Assembly: GCA_023422955.1 (NCBI GenBank)
Contig: JAFAGG010000086.1
Coordinates: forward strand, 1 to 43,545
From: Pseudomonadota bacterium
Lineage (GTDB): Bacteria; Pseudomonadota; Gammaproteobacteria; Burkholderiales; Burkholderiaceae_D
Reading direction: 5' to 3'
Length of the DNA: 43,545 nucleotides
The position numbers and the translations under genes are program-made. How positions within the stretch are numbered: position 1 is the stretch's first letter; the number at the start of each line of letters is the position of its first letter. Below the pieces are notes generated by a model. It was not told where the DNA came from, ran no database searches, and saw nothing but the letters and a program-made list of their open reading frames with translations. This document shows positions 32,969 to 40,218 of this stretch, in pieces.

Positions 32969-34894
32969 ATGATGCCCCGATTTCCAAAACTGCAAGAACT
33001 CGCCAAGAACCTTTATTTCCGTATCGGTCTTGGCTTTGTCATTGTATTAACCAGTGCCGCCCTGCTGTCCCAGTTCTATTTCGCCTCGGACGAAGCGGAT
33101 AAGAATGTCTTCCACTCCCAGGACATCGGCGCCATCACTGCGCTGGCAGCGAACAAGGAAAAAATCGAATATCTGCTGCTGTCCAGGCCGCTGACCGATT
33201 TCCCGCGTTACATCTTCAAATACACGGATGCGCCGCAAATCCACGTGGTCAAGGTGCCCAGCACTTCACACACCAACCTGGAGCGCGAAATCCTGCTGAA
33301 GCACGATATTCCGTATTCGATCGCCAGCGAAGCCTATCTGGCCGAGAACAAGGCCGTGCTGCAGGATGGCGAAACCGAAAGCGGCCCGCTTGCCGAGTTC
33401 GGACACTTCCTGGCCCGCAATGCCATCGGCATCCTGATGCTGCTCCTGCTGGTATATGTGCTGTTCAAGGGTTTGCCCGGCATGACCGCCAGCACCAATG
33501 TCGTTCGCCCGGAAGATCTGAAAGGCAGCATGGATGACCTGGTCGGCATGGAAGACATCAAGCGCGAAGTCGCGCACCTGGAAGAAATGATCCATAACCG
33601 CGATCTGTACCAGTCGCATGCGATCGACAAGCCTTTCAACGTGATGCTGACCGGCCCGGCCGGCACCGGCAAGACCAAGCTCGCGAGTTATCTGGCGAAA
33701 AAACTGAATGTGCCGCTGATCCAGGCAGCCGGTTCCGGCCTGGAAAACGGTTACGTGGGCGGCGGTTCCAAGGCGCTGAATGCGATTTACAAGAAAGCCT
33801 GCGACCTGGACCGTTGCGTGATCTTCCTCGATGAAGCGCAAAGCCTGTTCATGCCGCGCGGCCGCGGCGAGCGCAAGTGGGATGACGATACCGCCAACAC
33901 CCTGCTGAGTCTGCTGGATGGCGTCAAGAGCAAGAAAGGCTCGAACGTGATCTGGGTGGTGGCTTCCAACTTCGACGATGCCAGCAGCGAAATGGATGAA
34001 GCGATGCTGCGCCGCTTCGCGGTCAAGATCAACTTCCGCCTGCCGAACAAGAACGAGCGACAGGAACTGCTCAAGGTTTTCCTGTCCAGGAAAGCCCCGG
34101 ATTGCATAGAGTGGGATAACCTGAACCTGGATTATGTCGCGCAGATGACGGCCAACCTGAGCCCGGCCGTGATCGAAACCGTGGTCGACCGGGCCAGCAT
34201 GATCGCCATCCAGGAAGAAAGCCGTATCTCCACCGATGTGCTGTTCCGCGCCTTCGAGCGTACCGCGATCGGCCTGACCGACCGCGCCACCACCGCCGAA
34301 AAGGACAAGCAGCGCGAACGCATCGCCCTGCATGAGCTGGGGCACTTCTTCATGCAGATCGACCCTTACCTGCGCCGCGGCATGTCGCTGCAGGAAGCGA
34401 AGGAAAAATCCAACCTGCTGAAGATCAGCACCGAGTCGGTGTCCAAGCTGGGCGCATTGGGTTACGTGCTGTCGTCGAATGACGATGTGCACCTGCATAC
34501 GCTGGAAGAGCTGGAACAGCAGGTAGTGCAGCTTTATGGCGGCATGGCGGCGGAAGAATTGTTCTACGGCGCGCGCGGCATTTCCACCGGCAGCCAGAAT
34601 GATATTCAGAAAGTTACCTCGATTCTGGACCTGATGGTGAACCGGCTTTCCATGTACTCCAATTCCAAGCTGGATTATCGCCAGCTGAAAAAGGACAGCT
34701 CGCCGGAAGACGGCATCCGCCAGCTGGAAGAAAAGGCGGACGAGCTCTATAACCGCACGCTGGAACTGATGGCAGCCTACAAGGACATCATGTGGGATGT
34801 GAAGAATGTGCTGCTGGAACAGTATGTACTGTCCAAGGATGAGATGTTCGACCTGCTGGAAATCTCCATGAAGGAAGAACTCAAGGCAGCGTAA
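32969..34894 (+). CDS. Divergent FtsH-like membrane AAA protein with M41-type zinc site
   Basis: The 641-residue protein has the FtsH layout: helix 1 (about 18-38), a periplasmic domain, helix 2 (about 151-168), an AAA module and an M41-like peptidase domain. Present are Walker A GPAGTGKT (229-236), Walker B CVIFLDEA (283-290), a pore loop with YVGGG (262-266), sensor Asn334, and the zinc site HELGH (455-459) with Asp545 in STGSQNDIQ as the likely third ligand. Two features differ from canonical FtsH: the second-region-of-homology RPGRFDR is replaced by MLRRFAVKI (346-353), and Walker B is DEA in place of DEID. The ATG has no strong ribosome binding site. It is alone with its own terminator. 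It is probably a paralogue of the housekeeping protease with a specialised substrate. Confidence 0.88.
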   Translation: MMPRFPKLQELAKNLYFRIGLGFVIVLTSAALLSQFYFASDEADKNVFHSQDIGAITALAANKEKIEYLLLSRPLTDFPRYIFKYTDAPQIHVVKVPSTSHTNLEREILLKHDIPYSIASEAYLAENKAVLQDGETESGPLAEFGHFLARNAIGILMLLLLVYVLFKGLPGMTASTNVVRPEDLKGSMDDLVGMEDIKREVAHLEEMIHNRDLYQSHAIDKPFNVMLTGPAGTGKTKLASYLAKKLNVPLIQAAGSGLENGYVGGGSKALNAIYKKACDLDRCVIFLDEAQSLFMPRGRGERKWDDDTANTLLSLLDGVKSKKGSNVIWVVASNFDDASSEMDEAMLRRFAVKINFRLPNKNERQELLKVFLSRKAPDCIEWDNLNLDYVAQMTANLSPAVIETVVDRASMIAIQEESRISTDVLFRAFERTAIGLTDRATTAEKDKQRERIALHELGHFFMQIDPYLRRGMSLQEAKEKSNLLKISTESVSKLGALGYVLSSNDDVHLHTLEELEQQVVQLYGGMAAEELFYGARGISTGSQNDIQKVTSILDLMVNRLSMYSNSKLDYRQLKKDSSPEDGIRQLEEKADELYNRTLELMAAYKDIMWDVKNVLLEQYVLSKDEMFDLLEISMKEELKAA

Positions 34895-34972
34895 TCGCGC
34901 CCTGCCCGGCAGGAAGTCCGTCATTCCGGACCCTGGTTTTCAGTTTCCCCCTGTTTTAAGTTCCCCCTTTAC

Positions 34973-34997
34973 ACGGCGCCCTTGGCGCCGTTTTTTT
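34973..34997 (+). terminator. Intrinsic terminator of the FtsH-like gene
   Basis: ACGGCGCC, a CTT loop and GGCGCCGT are followed by a run of seven T. Confidence 0.85.
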
Positions 34998-35032
34998 ATC
35001 CGCTTGCTTATCCGCTTGCTTATCCGCTTGCC
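34997..35032. repeat. Three tandem copies of a 12-mer
   Basis: TATCCGCTTGCT occurs at 34997-35008 and 35009-35020, and a third copy with one change (final C) at 35021-35032. It directly follows the T-run of the terminator and lies in the leader of the Ahr gene. Confidence 0.85.
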
Positions 35033-35108
35033 AGGAACGCCCACGCCGGCGGCATTGAACCGGAAGCAGCCGCCGCACTCCAATCGCCATTATCAAAGGA
35101 GCATGATG

Positions 35109-36131
35109 ATGACGATACGTGCATGGGCGGCAAAAAAGGCGAGCGGCAAGCTGGAGGCTTTCGACTACGATCCGGGCCCGCTGGGCAGCGAAGACGTTGA
35201 AATCGAAGTCGAGTATTGCGGCATCTGCCACTCCGACTTGTCCATGCTGGACAATGAATGGGGCATTTCCAGCTACCCGTTTGTGCCCGGACATGAAGCC
35301 ATAGGCCGGGTGGCGGCGCTGGGCGACAATGCAAAGCGCAAGGGCCTGAAGGTCGGCCAGCGGGTCGGCGTGGGCTGGAATGCGGCCAGTTGCCTGCACT
35401 GCGACGCCTGCCTGCGCGGCGAGCATCATCTGTGCGAGCGCGTGCAGGCCACCATCGTCGGACATCACGGCGCCTTTGCCGAACGCGTGCGCGCCCATTG
35501 GGTCTGGACCGTGCCGATTCCCGAACAGCTCGACGCCAGCGCCATCGGTCCCATGCTGTGCGGCGGCATCACGGTATTTGCGCCGCTATTGCAGATGAAG
35601 GTGCCGCCCACCGCAAGGGTGGGCATGTTCGGCATAGGCGGACTGGGGCATATGGGTCTGATGTTTCTGAATGCCTGGGGATGCGAAGTCACGGCCTTTA
35701 CCTCGTCGCCGTCCAAAACCGAAGAGGTGAAAAAGCTGGGCGCACATCATGCGGCATCCAGCCGCGAGCCGGAAGCCATGCAGAAGCTGACCGGTCATTT
35801 CGACTACATCTTCGTGACCGCCAATGCGCAGCTGGACTGGAATGCGATCATCAATATGCTGGCTCCCAAGGGAACGTTGCATTTCCTGGGCGTGGTGCCG
35901 GACGCCGTGCCGATACATGTGATGCAACTGATAGGCGGACAGAAATCCGTATCCGGCTCGCCCACCGGTTCACGCTCGCATATCGATTGCATGCTGCGTT
36001 TCGCGGCGCATCATCAGATAACACCCGTGGTCGAGCACTTTGCCATGAGCCGCGTGAATGAGGCGATCGATCATTTACGCAGCGGCAAGCCGCATTACCG
36101 CATTGTGCTGGACGCTGATTTTTCGGCGTGA
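35109..36131 (+). CDS. ahr: NADPH-dependent aldehyde reductase, zinc MDR family (Ahr/YjgB-like)
   Basis: The 340-residue enzyme is a zinc-dependent medium-chain dehydrogenase closely resembling E. coli Ahr (YjgB), which reduces a broad range of aldehydes to alcohols with NADPH. Catalytic zinc ligands are Cys40 (CGICHSD), His62 (PGHE) and Cys151 (PMLCGG). The structural zinc is held by Cys95, Cys98, Cys101 and Cys109. The nucleotide-binding loop is GIGGLG (175-180). Three ATGs follow one another; the third, at 35109, stands best from AAAGGAG (about seven bases) and matches the family start MTIRAWAAK. It ends three bases before the convergent hydrolase gene. Confidence 0.92.
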   Translation: MTIRAWAAKKASGKLEAFDYDPGPLGSEDVEIEVEYCGICHSDLSMLDNEWGISSYPFVPGHEAIGRVAALGDNAKRKGLKVGQRVGVGWNAASCLHCDACLRGEHHLCERVQATIVGHHGAFAERVRAHWVWTVPIPEQLDASAIGPMLCGGITVFAPLLQMKVPPTARVGMFGIGGLGHMGLMFLNAWGCEVTAFTSSPSKTEEVKKLGAHHAASSREPEAMQKLTGHFDYIFVTANAQLDWNAIINMLAPKGTLHFLGVVPDAVPIHVMQLIGGQKSVSGSPTGSRSHIDCMLRFAAHHQITPVVEHFAMSRVNEAIDHLRSGKPHYRIVLDADFSA

Positions 36132-36134
36132 GCC

Positions 36135-37067
36135 TTACACCGCCAGGGCCAGAGCCTGTGCTGTCATGACCGGCATAGCGCCTGGTGTGGCCTCAGGCAT
36201 CTCAGCCTCAGACTCCGCCAGAGGATGCTTCAAAGGCGCGATGACGTGCTCGTGCAGGAAGCCGGCGATGGCGTCCTGGGATTCCTGGCGATACGGCAAG
36301 TCGTAGTGGTCCGCACCGGTGAAAACCTTGTCCTCGACACCGGCCGGCAATCGCGCCAGAAAGGCGGCGCTGCGCTTGGGCGCCACGATCGCATCTTTTT
36401 CGGCGCGCAGCACCAGTACCGGACTGCGATGGGCGAACTGGAAAGCCGGCTCCGTGCTTGCCCTGGTGCGGCGTCTCAGCACATTCAGGCGCGACGCTGT
36501 GGTCGACGTCAGATCGTCGGGGGAAATCAGGGTCAGCGCGGCGGCGGGACGCAAGGCCGCCACGCCGGCTGTCACTCCCGCTCCGAAATCGCGCCCCATC
36601 ACGACGATGGGAAAAGCGCTCAGATGCCGGTGAGAATCCGCCAGCCAGTCATAGAGCATGACACCATCGGCAACCCACTCCCCAACGGCAGCGCGCTTGT
36701 CCTTGCTCGAGGCGGGACGATACTGCATGACCAATACCGTCATTTCCGGGAATAGCACCGCTGCTTGCGCGGCCAGCCATAAAGCTTCTTCGGAACCGTT
36801 GCTGAAGTACAGCACTGCGCCGCGTGCTTCCGGCCAGCGCGGCGTCATCAGCCATCCGCTCAGGCGCGTACCATCGCCGGCACGCAACACGACGGGACGC
36901 ACGCGATGGCTGGAACTGCGCGGCTTCATCTTTTCCCGTCTAGCCTGTGCGGCGATCCTCTGCAGTTGCCGCTTCATGCGCAGGGAGCCGAACAAGACAC
37001 GCTTCAGTACGCGGCCGTAATAGGAAAACGAGGGCTTGAGGGAAACAGGAGTGGAAAAATTGGCCAT
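36135..37067 (-). CDS. Alpha/beta hydrolase-fold protein with Asp at the nucleophile position
   Basis: The 310-residue cytoplasmic protein has an alpha/beta hydrolase core. The nucleophile elbow, normally G-x-S-x-G, reads GRDFG with Asp160. The acid and base are probably Asp225 in RAEKDAIV and His254 in GADHYDL, at normal positions. Asp nucleophiles are known in haloalkane dehalogenases and epoxide hydrolases; here the overall sequence is closer to dienelactone-hydrolase or peptidase-S9-like proteins, so true function is open. A basic N-terminal part (about 30-50) precedes the core. The ATG at 37067 (MANFSTPVSLKPSF) has GGGA nine bases upstream. It is a single gene between ahr and rlpA. Confidence 0.75.
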   Translation of the reverse strand: MANFSTPVSLKPSFSYYGRVLKRVLFGSLRMKRQLQRIAAQARREKMKPRSSSHRVRPVVLRAGDGTRLSGWLMTPRWPEARGAVLYFSNGSEEALWLAAQAAVLFPEMTVLVMQYRPASSKDKRAAVGEWVADGVMLYDWLADSHRHLSAFPIVVMGRDFGAGVTAGVAALRPAAALTLISPDDLTSTTASRLNVLRRRTRASTEPAFQFAHRSPVLVLRAEKDAIVAPKRSAAFLARLPAGVEDKVFTGADHYDLPYRQESQDAIAGFLHEHVIAPLKHPLAESEAEMPEATPGAMPVMTAQALALAV

Positions 37068-37295
37068 GGCAGCGATTCCCAAGTAATGTTTTCGGAAATC
37101 ATCTCTTAATGAAGAAAAACACACTTGCGCAAACGCAAAGCTCTTTCCGTTCATCAATCTCTTGATTCGCCAATCTATTTCAATTCAGTTGTCAATTTTC
37201 CTCTTTCAGTCTTTTCCAAACGTAAATTTCAGGGCACCTTTCCTCCAGGTACTATAATTTCTGTCAGTTAGAGATTCGTTACGAGGAAAACCCCC

Positions 37296-37859
37296 ATGGC
37301 AATGCGCCTCCCTGTCCTGTTTTCTGCAAGCGCCCTTTTGCTGCTGGGTGCCTGCTCCTCTCCTCCTACGCCCAGTGACAATAAGACCATGACCTCGCCC
37401 GCCGGCAAGTATTACCTGGATGACGGTCCGCTGAAAGGAGTGACGCAGGAGACTATCGATGCCATACCGGAGCCGGTACCGAAACGCGAAGCCATGCACA
37501 AATGGACCACCCGGCCCTACAAGGTCATGGGCAAGACCTTTGTTCCCATGACGGAGATGGCGCCTTACCGCGCGCGCGGCGTCGCCACCTGGTATGGCAC
37601 GCGCTATCACGGGCGCAAGACGGCTATGGGGGAAACTTACGACATGCTGCAACTGACCGCCGCCCACCCCACCCTGCCCTTGCCTTCCTATGTCAGGGTG
37701 ACCAATGTGCAAAACGGTAAATCTGTTGTGGTGCGCGTGAACGACCGCGGACCCTTCCTGCATGGCCGCCTCATCGATCTTTCGTATGCTGCGGCGCGGC
37801 GACTGGATTTCGTGTCCAAGGGCAGCGCGACGGTGGAAGTGGAATTGCTGATTCCTTGA
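37296..37859 (+). CDS. rlpA: RlpA-like septal ring lipoprotein (lytic transglycosylase)
   Basis: The 187-residue lipoprotein has a signal sequence ending LLGAC, with Cys20 as the lipidation site, and a C-terminal double-psi beta-barrel domain (about 90-187). Conserved RlpA segments are GVATWYGTRYHGRKTAMGE, LTAAHPTLPLPS and VVRVNDRGPF. RlpA proteins cleave denuded glycan strands at the division site. The SPOR domain that targets many RlpA proteins to the septum is absent, so this is a short form. GAGGAAAA lies six bases before the ATG; a -10-like TATAAT is at 37253-37258. It is followed by a hairpin shared with the convergent gcvH. Confidence 0.9.
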   Translation: MAMRLPVLFSASALLLLGACSSPPTPSDNKTMTSPAGKYYLDDGPLKGVTQETIDAIPEPVPKREAMHKWTTRPYKVMGKTFVPMTEMAPYRARGVATWYGTRYHGRKTAMGETYDMLQLTAAHPTLPLPSYVRVTNVQNGKSVVVRVNDRGPFLHGRLIDLSYAAARRLDFVSKGSATVEVELLIP

Positions 37860-37861
37860 CT

Positions 37862-37893
37862 CCAAACCTCCAGCATGCCTGCTGGAGGTTTGG
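37862..37893. terminator. Hairpin terminator between rlpA and gcvH
   Basis: CCAAACCTCCAGCA (37862-37875) pairs perfectly with 37880-37893 around a TGCC loop. A short GGGGCTTTA follows on the plus strand. The position between convergent genes fits a bidirectional terminator, though the T-run is weak. Confidence 0.65.
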
Positions 37894-37946
37894 GGCTTTA
37901 AGGGTTTCCCGGTATGGTTTTCCAGTACCGGGACCCGAATGGAATT

Positions 37947-38318
37947 TCAGCCGATGTGCGCCTGGTAGGCTGTCTCATCCATCAGCTTGTCGAGCGGGCT
38001 CAAATCCACCGCGCGCAGCTTGAATAACCAGGCCCGGCCCAGGGGATCGTCATTGACTAGCCCCGGCTCCTCGGATACGTCGGCATTGGTTTCCACGACT
38101 TCCCCCTCTATCGGCAGGATGATGCCGCTGGCCGCCTTGACGGATTCCAGCACCACCGCCTCCTGGCCCTGCCCCAGCATCTGCCCGACCTGCGGCAACT
38201 GCACATAAACCACATCGCCCAGCTGGTTCTGCGCATGTTCGGTGATGCCTACCGTCACCAGTCCGTCATCATCCAGGCGCAACCAGTGGTGCTCTTCGGT
38301 GTATTTCATGGTGCTCAT
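37947..38318 (-). CDS. gcvH: Glycine cleavage system H protein
   Basis: The 123-residue protein carries the lipoyl arm that shuttles the aminomethyl group between the P, T and L proteins of the glycine cleavage complex. The lipoylated residue should be Lys61 in LESVKAASG. Flanking family segments are EEHHWLRLDDDG at the N-terminus, VGITEHAQNQLGDVVYV, and EPGLVNDDPLGRAWL. AAGGAAGG lies six bases before the ATG at 38318; Met4 is a less likely start. The gcvT and gcvP genes are not adjacent, which is unusual, so this may be a stand-alone or second copy serving lipoate relay or glycine cleavage. Confidence 0.93.
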   Translation of the reverse strand: MSTMKYTEEHHWLRLDDDGLVTVGITEHAQNQLGDVVYVQLPQVGQMLGQGQEAVVLESVKAASGIILPIEGEVVETNADVSEEPGLVNDDPLGRAWLFKLRAVDLSPLDKLMDETAYQAHIG

Positions 38319-38876
38319 CGGCTTTCCTTCCTTCTTGTTCTATAGCCTCGCGGCGTGCAAAGCCGATATTGTAGAGCCTAACTGCGCCGTCCATCGCAAT
38401 GACGCAAGCCGGAAGCTGCAATTCATGACGAGAGTCGCTCCGAAACGATGAAGCGCCTGCAAACAGGCGCTTCATCGCGGCACGAGATAGTCCTGTATCA
38501 GGCACGCGGCTGGGCGCGATCGGGTTCGGAAGGAGAGGAAATCTTTTCCAGGATAGGGTCGACATCGGCAGCTTTTTGCATTTTTTGCTTTCCGCAGAAT
38601 CTTTGCCCTTTTTGTGCACCCTTTTTTGTTTCGTCCTCTTCTTGTGCACCTTACCGCCCCTCTTCCGCTGCAAACTTGCCGCGTAGCGGCATGCGGTTTT
38701 GGGTATATACGCAACCGGTATATTGCATTCTATTGATTAAGTAAGTCCGCCATGCAAGGCCTGGCGATTCTTGCGCCATTCCCTGCCGGCTTTTCCATGG
38801 ATGATGAATTATGCGGAAGCGAAATAATAAAAATCAATACGCACAAATGCATAAAGCGATTCCAAGATGAATTTCC
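38319..38876. other. Intergenic region with a hairpin and Lys-rich frames
   Basis: No confident gene lies in these 558 bases. On the minus strand about 38500-38690, all three frames give Lys/Arg/Gln-rich translations because the DNA has A-rich runs; one (after a stop at 38655-38665) reads GAQEEDETKKGAQKGQRF, with two GTGCAC-containing near-repeats. None has both a start and a ribosome binding site. It could be a decayed small basic-protein gene. A perfect 14-bp hairpin with a CAAA loop (38446-38477) follows on the minus side with TTT, as a terminator would. Confidence 0.4.
38446..38477. terminator. Perfect 14-bp hairpin, possible minus-strand terminator
   Basis: CGATGAAGCGCCTG (38446-38459) pairs exactly with 38464-38477 around CAAA. 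On the minus strand it is followed by only three T, so terminator function is uncertain. Confidence 0.4.
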
Positions 38877-39104
38877 TTAATGCGTTTCTTCCAATTCGCG
38901 TTTAAGCCGCAGGCGTGCCTCCAGCGCCTCCACTCCCCATTTCTGCACCACCCGCTTGTTAACGGTTCCCTCCTCTGCCAGCCAGGCTGACAAGGTACGC
39001 AGGGAAAAAGGACGTTTGGTTTCCTGTGAGATATAAAGAGCAGCCTGCCGCTGGGTGATTCCAGCTTCTTCGATCAGTTTTCTTAATCTTTTTGTCAGAT
39101 CCAT
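38877..39104 (-). CDS. Small HTH-like protein, 75 aa
   Basis: The 75-residue protein has the feel of a small helix-turn-helix DNA-binding domain: MDLTKRLRKLIEEAGITQRQAA is followed by a second helical segment with SLRTLSAWLAEEG, then a charged helix (EALEARLRLKRELEE). The pattern of ITQ-x-x-A and a polar recognition-like helix resembles XRE-type domains, but the match is not full. The ATG at 39104 lacks a clear ribosome binding site; the overlapping GTGCACAATGG and nearby GTGCG suggest a short repeated element around the start. It is divergent from the recombinase gene 73 bases away and may regulate it or itself. Confidence 0.65.
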   Translation of the reverse strand: MDLTKRLRKLIEEAGITQRQAALYISQETKRPFSLRTLSAWLAEEGTVNKRVVQKWGVEALEARLRLKRELEETH

Positions 39105-39177
39105 TGTGCACTTGTGCGTATTTGAACTATCATCAATGGTATCAAATATTTAACTGCGTGCAAGTTGTGGAGGTTCA

Positions 39178-40158
39178 ATGGCGCAATTACCCCTGCTCGA
39201 TTCCCCTGCTCCCGCCGACAAGGATGCATGGCTGCAAAGCCCCTTGCTTGCTTTTGAATCCTGGCAGCGCAGCACGCCTCATTCCGAAGGCTTGCTTTAT
39301 GCCGAGCATTCCCTGCGCCAGCATCGCGCCATGTGGAATCGTTTCACTGATTACCTGAACCGGCATCAGCTCTCACTCGCCACGATAGAAGCGGATCGCG
39401 TAGCGGCCTTTCTCGACAGCCTGCTCGCGAAGAATGGAAAACCCGCGCAAGACTCCACGCGCCGCCGCTACCTGAAGCTGCTGGGCGTGACCTTTGATCA
39501 CCTGGTGGAAATTGGTCTGCGAAATACCGGCAATCCCTGCGCCAGCCTGCTGAAGATTTACCGCCCTGCTCCTCCGAAGAGCCCAGTTTCCCTGGCTTCG
39601 CAACAGGAAGAACGTTTTGTAGAAATGGTGCTGGCCCAGCGTGCCGAAACCTGGCGCGAGCTGCGCGACCAGGCCATGCTGATACTGATTGTCGGCTCCG
39701 GCCTGTACACCAGCGAAGTCATCAATCTTCAGTTGGATGAGCTGATGCTGGAAGCCGATCCGCCCTATATCCATATTCCCGCCCACGGCAAGGTGCCGGA
39801 GCGCAAGGCGCCGGTCATTGCCTTCGCAATGGAGCCCCTGAAGAAATGGCTGGAAGTGCGCGCCGAGCTGGCGCAGGCCGCCGGTGAATCCGCTGTCTTC
39901 ATTTCCGGTAAAGGCGGCAGGATGCTGCCGGCCACCTTGTACCGCAAGGTGCAATCCATATTGAAGCCGCATGGCAGCTCATTGCGTCCGCGCGGCGGCT
40001 TCGGCCCTCAGGTGCTGCGCAATGCCTTCCTGGTCAGGCAGCTGGAAAAACAGAAACCGGTGGCTGTCGTGCAGCAATGGGCGGGCCATGTGGAAACCAA
40101 GTCCACCCTGCGCTTCCGCAGTCTGGTGGTCAATCCCGGCGGCATAAGGGCCGAGTGA
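39178..40158 (+). CDS. Tyrosine recombinase-like protein, active site degenerate
   Basis: The 326-residue protein has the two-domain layout of phage-type integrases: a SAM-like core-binding domain (about 25-125) and a catalytic-type domain (about 140-320). Yet the active-site residues are mostly altered. The first Arg (GTGLR-x-SE) is Tyr177 in GSGLYTSEV. H-x-L-R-H is QVLRN, keeping only Arg281. The H of LGH is kept as His304 in QQWAGHVETK. The nucleophile Tyr is replaced in TLRFRSL, where Phe313 sits. A beta-hairpin Lys (Lys205, AHGKVPERKAP) remains. So it should bind DNA but probably not cut and rejoin it. GGAGG stands four bases before the ATG. No att sites or element ends are visible. Confidence 0.82.
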   Translation: MAQLPLLDSPAPADKDAWLQSPLLAFESWQRSTPHSEGLLYAEHSLRQHRAMWNRFTDYLNRHQLSLATIEADRVAAFLDSLLAKNGKPAQDSTRRRYLKLLGVTFDHLVEIGLRNTGNPCASLLKIYRPAPPKSPVSLASQQEERFVEMVLAQRAETWRELRDQAMLILIVGSGLYTSEVINLQLDELMLEADPPYIHIPAHGKVPERKAPVIAFAMEPLKKWLEVRAELAQAAGESAVFISGKGGRMLPATLYRKVQSILKPHGSSLRPRGGFGPQVLRNAFLVRQLEKQKPVAVVQQWAGHVETKSTLRFRSLVVNPGGIRAE

Positions 40159-40172
40159 GCGGCCGAGTGAGC
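40149..40172. repeat. Tandem 12-mer duplication over the recombinase stop codon
   Basis: GGCCGAGTGAGC occurs at 40149-40160 and again at 40161-40172. The first copy contains the TGA stop (40156-40158); the second carries the same TGA in frame, so readthrough would stop four codons later. Confidence 0.85.
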
Positions 40173-40218
40173 GGCCCTCGCCGCCACTGCCGCACTTCTG
40201 CAATTCTTTCGTAAAGTT

